NCBI GenBank assembly: GCA_902492555.1
Contig: CABUMH010000037.1
Location: forward strand, 1 to 32,217
Origin: Eisenbergiella sp900555195
Lineage (GTDB): Bacteria > Bacillota > Clostridia > Lachnospirales > Lachnospiraceae
Length of the DNA stretch: 32,217 nt
Direction of reading: 5' to 3'
Position 1 is the stretch's first letter; the number at the start of each line of letters is the position of its first letter. A program made the position numbers and the translations under genes. The notes under the pieces are model-generated. The model did not search any database. It had not been told where the DNA came from and was given only the letters and a program-made list of their open reading frames with translations. Of the stretch, positions 1 through 8,896 are shown piece after piece.

Positions 1-308
1 TGGGAAGCATACCGTTGGAGCCTGGAAAGGGCCAAGGCGTCTCAGGCTGGCTTAGGACCGCGGCTCACATGGGGATGGGCTGATACGGACGAGGTTCTTT
101 GTTGCAAGATGAATCAATTTATGGTAGTATCATTTTTAATTGAAAAACCGTAGCCAATCTGTTATTCCGTTTCCATCCGGCCAGGCAGTACCGCTTGCGG
201 CGGCTCCGGGCTGTCCGGGGATAAGATATTGTGCTTTTGCAGAGGGCTGCGGGAGGCGATTGAAAGAGACGAGGTCTGGCCGGGCTGCCGGAGGAATGGA
301 GGGAATCT
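1..308. other. Left-edge stretch without a confident gene
   Basis: No convincing coding region is seen here. One frame is open from the first base to a TAG at 151-153 and could be the tail of a gene beginning outside the window, but its translation has no motif I recognise. The rest is leader sequence of argH. A promoter-like pair lies at 102-130. The argH ribosome binding site (GGAGG) lies just before 309. Confidence 0.4.
102..130 (+). promoter_or_regulatory. Probable sigma-A promoter for argH, with an ARG-box-like sequence
   Basis: TTGCAA (102-107), 17 bases, TAGTAT (125-130): each hexamer matches the consensus at four of six positions with ideal spacing. The spacer holds TGAATCAATTTATG (110-123), which partly resembles the ArgR operator half-sites TGAAT / ATTCA. 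Repression by ArgR would be expected for an arginine biosynthesis gene, but the match is imperfect. Confidence 0.4.
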
Positions 309-1709
309 ATGGCACAGCTGTGGGGCGGACGTTTTACCAAAGAGACGGATCGGCTGGCATATCAGTTCAACGCGTCGATCCACTTTGACAGACGCTTGCT
401 GGAACAGGATATTGAAGGAAGCATCGCGCACGCTACGATGCTGGAAAGACAGGAAATCATCACCAAGGATGAGAAGGATGCGATCCTTGCAGGGCTGTCC
501 GGAATTCGGGAAGATGTGAAGGAAGGAAAGCTGGAGATTACGGATGAATATGAGGACGTGCACAGTTTTGTGGAAGCCAATCTGATCGAGCGCATCGGGG
601 ATGCAGGCAAGAAGCTGCATACCGGGAGAAGCCGGAACGATCAGGTGGCGCTGGATATGAAGCTGTATGTGAGACAGGAGATCTGTGAGATCGATGGAAG
701 GCTGAAGGAGCTGCTCGGGACGCTGCTTGGTTTGATGGAAGCGCATTTGGATACTTATATGCCGGGCTTTACGCATATGCAGAAAGCACAGCCGATCACC
801 CTGGCCCACCATCTGGGGGCCTATTTTGAGATGTTTAAAAGGGATAGGCAGCGGATGCGGGATATTTTCCGGCGAATGAATGTCTGCCCGCTGGGCGCCG
901 GAGCCCTGGCAGGAACCACATATCCGCTTGACAGGGAGTATACCGCTTCCCTGCTCGGATTTACCGGGCCTACCCTGAACAGCATGGATTCTGTCTCCGA
1001 CCGGGACTATGTGATTGAACTGCTTTCTGCCTTGTCCATCATTATGATGCATTTGAGCCGTTTTTCGGAAGAAGTCATCACCTGGAATTCCAATGAATAT
1101 CATTTCGTTGAGATAGACGACGCTTATTCTACGGGGAGCAGCATCATGCCGCAGAAGAAGAACCCGGACATCGCTGAGTTGACAAGAGGAAAGACCGGAC
1201 GTGTTTACGGCGCGCTGATGGGGCTGCTTACCACCATGAAGGGAATTCCCCTTGCATATAATAAGGATATGCAGGAGGATAAGGAGATGGCATTCGATGC
1301 CATCGATACGGTAAAGGACTGCCTTACCCTGTTCAATGGAATGGTTGCCACCATGCGCTTCAACAAGCAGGCGATGGAGGAAAGCGCGGCGCACGGCTTC
1401 ACCAACGCGACGGACGCGGCGGACTATCTGGTGGGCAAGGGAGTTCCCTTCCGGGATGCCCATGGCATCATCGGGCGTCTGGTTCTCTATTGCCTGGAAA
1501 AAGGCGTTGCCATCGATGCCTTAAGCATGGAGGAATTCAAAAAGATCAGCCCTGTATTCGAGGAAGATATCTATGAGGCGGTTTCCCTGAAAACCTGTGT
1601 GGAAAGGCGCCTTACCATAGGAGCGCCGGGGATGGAGGCGATGCAGACGGTTATCGCCATCAACAAAGCGTATCTGGAAAAAGAGGGAGAACTTATCCCT
1701 GAGGAATGA
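309..1709 (+). CDS. argH: Argininosuccinate lyase
   Basis: Last step of arginine biosynthesis: cleaves argininosuccinate to arginine and fumarate in the cytoplasm. The protein has 466 residues, the usual length of the fumarase/aspartase superfamily lyase. The superfamily signature GSSIMPQKKNP is at residues 276-286 and contains the catalytic serine loop. The THMQKAQPITLAHH segment (about 155-168) carries the conserved histidine. The ATG at 309 follows GGAGG with good spacing, and the N-terminus (MAQLWGGRF) is typical of ArgH. No argG is visible upstream. The asd gene follows after about 80 bases with no terminator between them. Confidence 0.97.
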   Translation: MAQLWGGRFTKETDRLAYQFNASIHFDRRLLEQDIEGSIAHATMLERQEIITKDEKDAILAGLSGIREDVKEGKLEITDEYEDVHSFVEANLIERIGDAGKKLHTGRSRNDQVALDMKLYVRQEICEIDGRLKELLGTLLGLMEAHLDTYMPGFTHMQKAQPITLAHHLGAYFEMFKRDRQRMRDIFRRMNVCPLGAGALAGTTYPLDREYTASLLGFTGPTLNSMDSVSDRDYVIELLSALSIIMMHLSRFSEEVITWNSNEYHFVEIDDAYSTGSSIMPQKKNPDIAELTRGKTGRVYGALMGLLTTMKGIPLAYNKDMQEDKEMAFDAIDTVKDCLTLFNGMVATMRFNKQAMEESAAHGFTNATDAADYLVGKGVPFRDAHGIIGRLVLYCLEKGVAIDALSMEEFKKISPVFEEDIYEAVSLKTCVERRLTIGAPGMEAMQTVIAINKAYLEKEGELIPEE

Positions 1710-1792
1710 AGAAGCCATCCGTATGACGGGCCGACAAAGGTCCGATTTGGGATAAAATCACAATAGCGCATAGAAGCAGAACGGAGGATGAA

Positions 1793-2887
1793 ATGGAAGA
1801 GAAGTTGAAAGTTGGTATCTTAGGCGGCACAGGCATGGTGGGACAGCGCTTTATCGCGCTTTTGGAGAATCATCCCTGGTTTGAAGTGACCTCAATCGCG
1901 GCGAGCCCCAGATCAGCGGGCAAGACCTATGAAGAGGCAGTGGGCGGCAGATGGAAAATGGATACGCCCATGCCGGAAGCGGTGAAGAAGCTGGTGGTCA
2001 TGAATGTAAACGAGGTGGAAAAGGTGGCTTCCGGCGTGGACTTCGTATTCAGCGCCGTGGATATGACCAAGGACGAGATTAAGAAGATCGAAGAAGCCTA
2101 TGCCAAGACGGAAACCCCTGTTGTTTCCAACAACAGCGCACATCGCTGGACACCGGATGTGCCCATGGTGGTGCCTGAGATCAATCCGGAGCACATGCAG
2201 GTCATCGATTTCCAGAGAAAGCGCCTTGGCACCAAGCGTGGATTTGTGGCCGTAAAGCCCAACTGCTCCATTCAGAGCTATGCGCCCGTTCTGACTGCGT
2301 GGAAGGAATTTGAACCCACAGAAGTGGTGGCGACCACCTATCAGGCGATCTCCGGAGCTGGGAAAACCTTCCAGGACTGGCCGGAAATGGTTGGCAATAT
2401 CATCCCCTACATCGGCGGAGAAGAGGAGAAGAGCGAAAAGGAACCGCTGCGTATCTGGGGGAAGATCGAGGACGGTGTGATCGTTCCCGCCGCATCCCCT
2501 GTGATTACCTGTCAGTGTGTGCGCGTGCCTGTCCTGAACGGCCATACGGCTGCTGTATTCGTGAAATTTGCAAAGAAGCCCACCAAGGAACAGCTGATCG
2601 AGAAGCTGGTAGCCTTCCGCGGGGCACCCCAGGAACTGGGCCTTCCCAGCGCACCGAAGCAGTTCATTCAGTATCTGGAAGAGGATAACAGACCCCAGGT
2701 GGCCCTGGATGTGAACTATGAGAATGGCATGGGCATATCTGTGGGAAGGCTTCGGGAAGATACGGTATACGACTGGAAGTTCATCGGACTTTCTCACAAT
2801 ACGGTGCGCGGAGCGGCAGGCGGCGCCATCCTGTGTGCAGAGCTTCTCAAGGCGCAGGGCTATATCGCCAGGAAGGAAAACCTGTAA
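1793..2887 (+). CDS. asd: Aspartate-semialdehyde dehydrogenase
   Basis: Makes aspartate semialdehyde from aspartyl phosphate with NADPH, the branch point to lysine/diaminopimelate, threonine and methionine. The Rossmann motif GGTGMVGQRF is at residues 11-20, the catalytic cysteine is C158 in PNCSIQS, and AISGAG and the conserved HTA (H251) follow. The protein (364 residues) resembles the longer archaeal/fungal-type branch of the family rather than the E. coli type. The start has GGAGG just upstream. topB begins 11 bases after the stop, so the two are probably cotranscribed. Confidence 0.95.
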   Translation: MEEKLKVGILGGTGMVGQRFIALLENHPWFEVTSIAASPRSAGKTYEEAVGGRWKMDTPMPEAVKKLVVMNVNEVEKVASGVDFVFSAVDMTKDEIKKIEEAYAKTETPVVSNNSAHRWTPDVPMVVPEINPEHMQVIDFQRKRLGTKRGFVAVKPNCSIQSYAPVLTAWKEFEPTEVVATTYQAISGAGKTFQDWPEMVGNIIPYIGGEEEKSEKEPLRIWGKIEDGVIVPAASPVITCQCVRVPVLNGHTAAVFVKFAKKPTKEQLIEKLVAFRGAPQELGLPSAPKQFIQYLEEDNRPQVALDVNYENGMGISVGRLREDTVYDWKFIGLSHNTVRGAAGGAILCAELLKAQGYIARKENL

Positions 2888-2898
2888 AGAGGTAAGAT

Positions 2899-5133
2899 TT
2901 GGGCAAAGATTTATATATCGCTGAGAAACCCAGCGTCGCCCGGGAATTCGCCCGGGCGCTGAAATACAATATGGCCAACCGGGACGGCTACATGGAATCG
3001 GATGAAGCGATTGTGACCTGGTGTGTGGGCCATCTGATCACGATGAGCTATCCGGAGGCATACGATCCGCAGTTGAAGCGATGGTCGCTGCACACCCTGC
3101 CCTTCCTTCCGGAGGAATATAAGTACGAAGTGATCCCCGGCGTGAAGAAGCAGTTTGACACAGTGAGCGGCCTTCTTAACAGGAAGGATGTGACGCGGAT
3201 CTATGTGTGTACGGACTCCGGGCGGGAAGGGGAATATATCTACCGGCTTGTGGAGCAGCAGGCGGGCGTGCGCGGCAAAGAACGACGCCGCGTGTGGATC
3301 GACTCTCAGACGGAAGAAGAGATTCTGCGCGGGATCCGGGAGGCGAAAGACCTTTCCGCCTATGATAATCTCTGCGCCGCCGCCTATCTGCGTGCGAAGG
3401 AAGATTACCTCATGGGGATCAATTTTTCCCGCGTGCTCACGCTGAAGTATGGGACGCCGGTGAAGAATTACCTGAAAACGGATCGGGCCGTCATTTCTGT
3501 GGGGCGGGTGATGACCTGCGTGCTGGGCATGGTGGTGAACAGAGAGCGGGAGATCCGGCGTTTTGTGAAGACCCCTTTTTTTCGGGTGGTCGCCTCCCTT
3601 CTTCCGGAGGGAGAGCAAAAGGAAGGCGCGCAGGCCAACGAAGAAGGCAGGGGATGGACACAGGATTCTGCTGCCAAGGGCTTTGCGGGTGAATGGAGGG
3701 CTGTGGAAGGCTCAGCCTGGTATCAGTCTCCGCTTCTGTACAAGGAGAACGGCTTTCTGAAAAAGGAAGACGCTGAGGAACTGATACGGTTTCTGGAGCA
3801 GGAGCCAAAAGAGAAGCCTGTAATTGAGAAAATCGAACGGAAAAAGGAACAGAAGAACCCGCCGCTTCTGTATAATCTGGCGGAATTGCAGAACGACTGT
3901 TCCAGATATTTTAAAATCAGTCCGGATGAGACGCTTCGGATCGTGCAGGAACTCTATGAAAAAAAACTCACCACCTATCCCAGAACGGATGCGCGCGTGC
4001 TCTCCAGCGCGGTGGCAAAAGAGATTCACAAGAACATAGGGGGGCTGCGTTCCTTCCGGCCGTTGTCGGATATTGCAGCACAGGTGCTGCAGGAAGGAGG
4101 CTACCGCCAGATAGCCAAGACCCGTTATGTGAATGATAAGCAGATCACGGATCACTATGCGATCATTCCCACGGGGCAGGGATTTGGCGCGCTCCGTTCC
4201 CTGACGGGCGCTGCGATGAAGGTCTATGAGCTGATCGCGAGAAGATTTTTAAGCATTTTCTTCCCACCGGCCGTCTATCAGAAGATTTCTCTGGTGTGCA
4301 TTCTGAAAAAAGAGCGTTTTTTTTCAAACTTCCGTGTTCTTGTGGAAGAAGGCTATCTGAAAGTGGCTAAGGCATCTTTCACAGAGAAAAGGAACGCAGA
4401 GGGTGCAAGGAGCGCCAAAGGTACGCCCGCAGGAGAAGATGACAGCCAGGAAAACGCCGGCTCGTCGGAGGGCGCGGAGGAAGAACGGCTGGATGCGTCC
4501 TTTCTTCAGAAGCTTCAGAAATTGAAGAAGGGGATGGTTCTTGACTGCACAGGCTTTGAGATCAAGGAAGGGGAAACTTCCCCGCCCAAGCGTTATAACT
4601 CGGGGAGCATGATCCTCACCATGGAAAACGCGGGCCAGTTCATCGAGGATGAAGAACTGCGCGCCCAGATCAAGGGAAGCGGCATCGGGACCAGCGCCAC
4701 CCGGGCGGAAATCCTTAAAAAACTGGTCGCAATCCAATATCTGGCGCTGAACAAGAAGACGCAGATCATCACCCCGACGCAGATGGGGGAAATGGTATAT
4801 GATGTGGTCTATGATTCCATACGCCCGCTCTTAAATCCAGCGCTCACTGCCAGCTGGGAAAAGGGGCTTACCATGGTGGCGGAGGGAACCATCACCAGTG
4901 AGGAATATATGAAGAAGCTGACCGATTTCGTAGGAAGAAGGACGAATATCGTGAAGCAGCTGAACAATCAGCAGGTGCTTTACAGGCAGTTTGAAGAAAG
5001 CGCCGGATTTTATAAGAAGAAGCCGGCCGCCTCCGCAGAAGATGCGGAAAAAGGAAAGGCCGGACAGACAGAAGCTGCCGCGGGCAGGAAAGGAGCAGAA
5101 CATGGAAGCGTGCAAAATCAAAAATCTGTATGA
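2899..5133 (+). CDS. topB: DNA topoisomerase III (type IA)
   Basis: Type IA topoisomerase that passes single strands through a transient 5'-phosphotyrosine break. The Toprim domain opens with YIAEKPS (residues 6-12) and continues with TDSGREGEY (105-113). The catalytic tyrosine is Y360 in LTTYPRTDAR. The HYAIIPTG motif of the family follows. The second Toprim aspartate is replaced by glycine (D-S-G-R-E), as in many Firmicute TopB-like proteins. A charged, low-complexity insert occurs around residues 488-532 and the Ala/Lys-rich C-terminus lacks zinc fingers. The start is TTG at 2899 with GAGG six bases upstream, 11 bases after asd. The 744-residue length is normal. The 3' end overlaps the next gene by 32 bases. 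Confidence 0.93.
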   Translation: MGKDLYIAEKPSVAREFARALKYNMANRDGYMESDEAIVTWCVGHLITMSYPEAYDPQLKRWSLHTLPFLPEEYKYEVIPGVKKQFDTVSGLLNRKDVTRIYVCTDSGREGEYIYRLVEQQAGVRGKERRRVWIDSQTEEEILRGIREAKDLSAYDNLCAAAYLRAKEDYLMGINFSRVLTLKYGTPVKNYLKTDRAVISVGRVMTCVLGMVVNREREIRRFVKTPFFRVVASLLPEGEQKEGAQANEEGRGWTQDSAAKGFAGEWRAVEGSAWYQSPLLYKENGFLKKEDAEELIRFLEQEPKEKPVIEKIERKKEQKNPPLLYNLAELQNDCSRYFKISPDETLRIVQELYEKKLTTYPRTDARVLSSAVAKEIHKNIGGLRSFRPLSDIAAQVLQEGGYRQIAKTRYVNDKQITDHYAIIPTGQGFGALRSLTGAAMKVYELIARRFLSIFFPPAVYQKISLVCILKKERFFSNFRVLVEEGYLKVAKASFTEKRNAEGARSAKGTPAGEDDSQENAGSSEGAEEERLDASFLQKLQKLKKGMVLDCTGFEIKEGETSPPKRYNSGSMILTMENAGQFIEDEELRAQIKGSGIGTSATRAEILKKLVAIQYLALNKKTQIITPTQMGEMVYDVVYDSIRPLLNPALTASWEKGLTMVAEGTITSEEYMKKLTDFVGRRTNIVKQLNNQQVLYRQFEESAGFYKKKPAASAEDAEKGKAGQTEAAAGRKGAEHGSVQNQKSV

Positions 5134-5767
5134 TTTAAATGAGACGATCGCTGCCGCTATTTTTGAGGGAGCGGAATATCCTTGGGAAGTGCTTGGCAAG
5201 ATTAAGGAATTTATCATCGAACTGGGAGCAAGCCTTCCGGAAGAGAAGTATGAGAAACGGGGAGAGAACATCTGGATCGCCAAAAGTGCCAAGATCGCTC
5301 CCAGCGCCTGCCTGAACGGTCCCTTGATCGTTGACGAGGATGCAGAACTGCGTCACTGTGCGTTCGTGAGAGGAAGCGCTATTGTGGGAAAGGGTGCGGT
5401 TGTGGGCAATTCCACGGAGCTCAAGAACGTGATCCTCTTCAACAAGGTTCAGGTGCCTCACTACAATTATGTGGGAGACAGCATCCTGGGCTATAAGTCC
5501 CATATGGGCGCAGGATCCATTACTTCCAATGTGAAGAGTGATAAAACCCTGGTGGTAGTTAGATGCAAGGGAGAAGAGTGTGCCACCGGCCTGAAAAAGT
5601 TCGGCGCTATGCTGGGCGATAACGTGGAGGTGGGCTGCAATTCCGTCCTGAATCCCGGAACGGTGATCGGGCGCGGCAGCAATGTATATCCCTTGTCCAG
5701 GGTGAGAGGATATGTTCCGGAAAATAGCATCTATAAGAGCGCGAAAGATATTGTCACGAAAAAATAG
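5102..5767 (+). CDS. Hexapeptide-repeat (left-handed beta-helix) acyltransferase, GlmU C-terminal-like
   Basis: A 221-residue protein whose central and C-terminal parts are hexapeptide repeats typical of left-handed beta-helix acyltransferases. The stretch from ELKNVILFNKVQVPHYNYVG to GAGSITSN resembles the acetyltransferase half of GlmU (KxxxHLxYxGD, GAGTITxN), but the uridylyltransferase half is absent. It may acylate a nucleotide sugar; the substrate cannot be read from sequence. I chose the ATG at 5102 because AGGAAAGGAG lies directly upstream; in-frame upstream codons lie inside topB. The gene overlaps topB by 32 bases, suggesting translational coupling. Confidence 0.82.
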   Translation: MEACKIKNLYDLNETIAAAIFEGAEYPWEVLGKIKEFIIELGASLPEEKYEKRGENIWIAKSAKIAPSACLNGPLIVDEDAELRHCAFVRGSAIVGKGAVVGNSTELKNVILFNKVQVPHYNYVGDSILGYKSHMGAGSITSNVKSDKTLVVVRCKGEECATGLKKFGAMLGDNVEVGCNSVLNPGTVIGRGSNVYPLSRVRGYVPENSIYKSAKDIVTKK

Positions 5768-5805
5768 AGCGGCCCAGATTGATTTAGCGTTCCCTCATTT
5801 TTATA

Positions 5806-5834
5806 TTGACGGATTTGGAGAAATCGTGTATAGT
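5806..5834 (+). promoter_or_regulatory. Strong sigma-A promoter for the ABC-PucR operon
   Basis: TTGACG (5806-5811), 17 bases, TATAGT (5829-5834): both hexamers are near consensus with ideal spacing. The predicted leader contains an imperfect hairpin at 5843-5874 (arms GACGC.TTAA and TTAA.GCGTC) just before the ribosome binding site of the lipoprotein gene. Confidence 0.75.
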
Positions 5835-5902
5835 AACAGATAGACGCGTTAATGCTTTCTCGTGTTAAAGCGTCAGAAAGAGAAAGAAAAGAGGGAACAG
5901 GT

Positions 5903-7006
5903 ATGAAAAAGTTATTGGCGGTAGTAATGGCATTTACCATGACAGCGGCCATGCTGGCGGGGTGTGGCAGCAGTGCAGGAGATTCCGCATCCACTGCTTC
6001 GGAAGTTCCTGCTGAATCACAGGCTGGAGAATCTGCGGCGGAAGAGACAACCGCTGTAACAAGCACGGCTGTAGAAAGTGAAGCGGCGAGCGCGGAGGGA
6101 GAGGCAGCATCTGGAAGCGATACGGTGTATCATATCGGTATTTGCCAGCTTCTTCAGCATGAAGCGCTGGATCAGGCCACGTTGGGGTTCAAGGATGCAA
6201 TGGTGGAGCTCCTTGGTGAGGACAGGGTTGAATTTGATGAACAGAACGCGTCGAATGATTCTGCAACATGCGTGACGATTATTAATCAGTTCGTATCAGA
6301 AGATGTGGATTTGATTCTTGCTAACGCGACAGCATCTCTACAGGCTGCGGCGCAGGGAACAGAAGAGATTCCGATTCTCGGGACATCCATCACAGATTAT
6401 GCAACCGCCCTTGGAATTGAAGATTGGACAGGAACGACAGGGGCTAACATTTCTGGCACTTCTGATCTGGCACCTTTGGAAGAACAGGCAGCTATGCTGA
6501 ATGAACTCTTCCCGGATGCACAGACAGTAGGCCTGCTTTACTGCTCCGCAGAGCCCAATTCGATCTATCAGGCGGATACCATCCGCGGATATCTGGAAGA
6601 ATATGGATATACCTGTGAGGATTATACGTTTGCGGATTCCAATGATCTTGCTTCTGTAGTTACCAATGCGGTATCTGCATGTGATGTGATCTATGTTCCT
6701 ACAGATAATACTGCGGCGGCTAATACGGAGGTTATCAATAATGTTTGCCTTCCGGCGGGAGTTCCTATCATTGCAGGAGAGCAGGGGATCTGTGCTGGCT
6801 GTGGGGTCGCTACACTGTCTATTAGCTATTATGATATCGGATACGCTGCAGGTGAGATGGCGGTTGATATTTTGGAGAATGGGGCAGATATTTCTACCAT
6901 GGAGATTCAGTCAGCTCCTAATGTGACTAAAATGTACAATGAAGCGATCTGCAGTGAACTGGGTATCACGATTCCTGATGGTTATGAGGCAATTGCAGCG
7001 GAATAA
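5903..7006 (+). CDS. ABC transporter substrate-binding lipoprotein (ABC_sub_bind / TrpX type)
   Basis: Extracellular solute receptor for the permease and ATPase that follow. The 367-residue protein starts with a lipoprotein signal peptide ending in LAGC (C21), then an Ala/Ser/Glu/Thr-rich linker to about residue 75, then a two-lobed periplasmic-binding fold. The body, beginning HIGICQLLQHEALDQA, with repeated PILGTSITD- and DVIYVPTDN-type segments, matches the ABC_sub_bind family (Pfam PF04392). Members of this family have been linked to tryptophan/tyrosine uptake, but substrates vary. The ATG at 5903 follows a GAGGGAACAG ribosome site; an in-frame ATG at 5852 lies in the leader hairpin and is rejected. 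The linked PucR regulator hints at a nucleobase-like ligand, which is inference. Confidence 0.85.
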   Translation: MKKLLAVVMAFTMTAAMLAGCGSSAGDSASTASEVPAESQAGESAAEETTAVTSTAVESEAASAEGEAASGSDTVYHIGICQLLQHEALDQATLGFKDAMVELLGEDRVEFDEQNASNDSATCVTIINQFVSEDVDLILANATASLQAAAQGTEEIPILGTSITDYATALGIEDWTGTTGANISGTSDLAPLEEQAAMLNELFPDAQTVGLLYCSAEPNSIYQADTIRGYLEEYGYTCEDYTFADSNDLASVVTNAVSACDVIYVPTDNTAAANTEVINNVCLPAGVPIIAGEQGICAGCGVATLSISYYDIGYAAGEMAVDILENGADISTMEIQSAPNVTKMYNEAICSELGITIPDGYEAIAAE

Positions 7007-7049
7007 ATAGGCATAGTGCTTACGGTTCGTAAACATATATGAGTGCATG

Positions 7050-7122
7050 ACGGGGATGCCGCATCTTCTGGGCATCCCTGTTTGCGGAAGCGGTTCGGAA
7101 GGAGATCTTCCTGCCGCTTTTT
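7050..7122 (+). terminator. Tandem intercistronic hairpins with U-tract (partial terminator)
   Basis: Two hairpins lie between the binding-protein and permease genes. The first pairs 7050-7060 with 7070-7081 (about 11 bp, GC-rich). The second pairs AAGCGG (7088-7093) with CCGCTT (7114-7119), has an inner GGAAG/CTTCC stem and runs into TTTTT, so it looks like an intrinsic terminator. Such an element would let the binding protein be made in excess over the membrane parts, and may also protect the upstream mRNA from 3' decay. Confidence 0.6.
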
Positions 7123-7159
7123 AGTGTCTTTGCAAATTTTTTTACAGGAGGGAAAAAAA

Positions 7160-8098
7160 GTGAATATTATGGCACTTTTAAATGCGATTCCAGGTGCTTG
7201 TGCGCAGGGTCTGATTTGGGGAATTATGGCGATTGGCGTCTATATTACCTACAAGATTCTGGACCTTGCGGATCTGTCTGTGGATGGTTCCATGTGTACC
7301 GGAGGGGCGGTATGTGTAATGATGATGATCAGCGGACACTCCGTATGGACCTCACTTCTTGCCGCATTTCTGGCAGGCGTTCTTGCGGGGCTTGTTACAG
7401 GGATCTTTCATACCGCAATGGGAATCCCGGCGATCTTAGCAGGAATCCTGACCCAGCTGGGACTGTATTCCATCAATCTGCGTATTATGGGAAACCGTGC
7501 CAACCAAGCGCTCAGCGCAACGCAGTATGATCTGCTGATATCTCTTAGAAATGTAAAAGATGTTCCCTTTTATGAAAATACATTGTTAATCTGTCTGGTA
7601 ATTATTGTCATCCTGATTGCTGCGCTTTACTGGTTCTTTGGCACAGAACTGGGATGTTCCATCCGCGCGACGGGCTCAAACCCGAATATGTCCAGGGCGC
7701 AGGGCATTAACACGGATTTCTGCAAGCTGCTCGGCCTGATGGTTTCCAACGGTATCGTAGCTTTTTCCGGAGGACTTCTGGCTCAGTACCAGGGATTTGC
7801 CGATGTAAATATGGGGCGGGGAGCCATTGTTATCGGGCTCGCGGCTGTGATTATCGGAGAAGTGATTTTCCGCAGGGTGCGCGGTAATTTTGCCTTTACG
7901 CTTACAACGGTGGCTTTTGGCGCTATAATTTATTATTTAGTGCTTCAAGTGGTTCTCTGGCTGGGGCTGAACGCCAACGACCTGAAGCTGCTTTCTGCCC
8001 TTGTAGTTGCCGTATTCCTCGCGATCCCGCACATACGGGAAAAATATTTTGCCAAGCCTGTGAAATCTGCAAAAAAAGGAGGTGGCTCCCGTGCTTAA
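7160..8098 (+). CDS. ABC transporter permease (BPD_transp_2 family)
   Basis: Integral membrane permease of about 312 residues with some 8-9 hydrophobic segments, of the branched-chain amino acid/ribose permease superfamily (PF02653). Segments such as LADLSVDGS near the N-terminus and GCSIRATGSNPNMSRAQGI in the cytoplasmic loop fit the permease that pairs with TrpX-type binding proteins. I chose GTG at 7160 because AGGAGGG lies seven bases upstream; the in-frame ATG at 7169 would be too far from it, and the ATG at 7043 lies inside the intercistronic hairpin. The 3' end overlaps the ATPase gene by eight bases. Confidence 0.85.
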   Translation: MNIMALLNAIPGACAQGLIWGIMAIGVYITYKILDLADLSVDGSMCTGGAVCVMMMISGHSVWTSLLAAFLAGVLAGLVTGIFHTAMGIPAILAGILTQLGLYSINLRIMGNRANQALSATQYDLLISLRNVKDVPFYENTLLICLVIIVILIAALYWFFGTELGCSIRATGSNPNMSRAQGINTDFCKLLGLMVSNGIVAFSGGLLAQYQGFADVNMGRGAIVIGLAAVIIGEVIFRRVRGNFAFTLTTVAFGAIIYYLVLQVVLWLGLNANDLKLLSALVVAVFLAIPHIREKYFAKPVKSAKKGGGSRA

Positions 8099-8885
8099 AC
8101 TGGAAGGAATTAGAAAAACTTTTAATGCAGGTACTGTGAATGAAAAAACTGCATTGGATGGCCTGACATTGAAGTTGGAGGAAGGGGATTTCGTCACCGT
8201 AATCGGAGGAAACGGAGCAGGAAAATCAACTATGCTGAATGCAGTGGCAGGCGTGTTCCCTGTGGATGAGGGAACGATTGTTATCGATGGGGTGGATGTT
8301 ACCCGGCTTCCGGAGTATAAACGGGCGAAATATCTGGGCCGCGTGTTCCAGGATCCTATGACAGGAACGGCTGCTAACATGCAGATTGAAGAAAATCTGG
8401 CATTGGCATCCCGCCGCGGCGGCCACAGGACTCTGAAAAAGGGGATCTCGAGAAAAGAGAGAGAAACCTACCAGGAAAAGCTGAAAATTTTGGGACTTGG
8501 GCTGGAATCCCGCATGACGAGCAAAGTAGGGCTTCTGTCCGGAGGGCAGAGACAGGCGTTGACTCTGCTCATGGCTACCCTAAAAAGGCCTCGCCTTCTG
8601 CTCCTGGATGAACATACGGCGGCTTTGGATCCTAAAACTGCATCCAAAGTCCTGGAAGTGACGGAGCGTATCGTGGAAGAAAACCATCTCACGACTCTGA
8701 TGATCACACATAATATGAAAGACGCGATCGCCCATGGAAACCGCCTGATTATGATGCATGAAGGAAAGATCATTTATGATGTAAAAGGGGAAGAGAAGAA
8801 GAAGCTGCATGTTTCTGATCTGCTCCTGAAGTTTGAACAGGCCAGCGGCGGTGAGTTCGCCAATGACAGGATGATGCTTACATAA
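8091..8885 (+). CDS. ABC transporter ATP-binding protein
   Basis: Single-domain ATPase of 264 residues that drives the preceding permease. It has Walker A GGNGAGKST, the signature LSGGQRQ, and Walker B LLLLDE followed by HTAALDP and the switch histidine in MITHNM. The GTG at 8091 is preferred: AGGAGG (8077-8082) sits eight bases before it, whereas the in-frame GTG at 8082 overlaps that site. The eight-base overlap with the permease gene indicates coupled translation. The gene is followed 11 bases later by the PucR-type regulator. Confidence 0.9.
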   Translation: MLKLEGIRKTFNAGTVNEKTALDGLTLKLEEGDFVTVIGGNGAGKSTMLNAVAGVFPVDEGTIVIDGVDVTRLPEYKRAKYLGRVFQDPMTGTAANMQIEENLALASRRGGHRTLKKGISRKERETYQEKLKILGLGLESRMTSKVGLLSGGQRQALTLLMATLKRPRLLLLDEHTAALDPKTASKVLEVTERIVEENHLTTLMITHNMKDAIAHGNRLIMMHEGKIIYDVKGEEKKKLHVSDLLLKFEQASGGEFANDRMMLT

Positions 8886-8896
8886 AGGGAAGAGGC

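Noticed and set aside
1..153. Open frame entering from the left edge
   Set aside because: No motif or family is recognisable in about 50 codons and the frame may be open by chance; it is only noted.
162..1463. Long open frame of 433 codons on the minus strand opposite argH
   Set aside because: It is the antisense shadow of a clearly conserved argH, has no ribosome site and its translation looks like no protein family.
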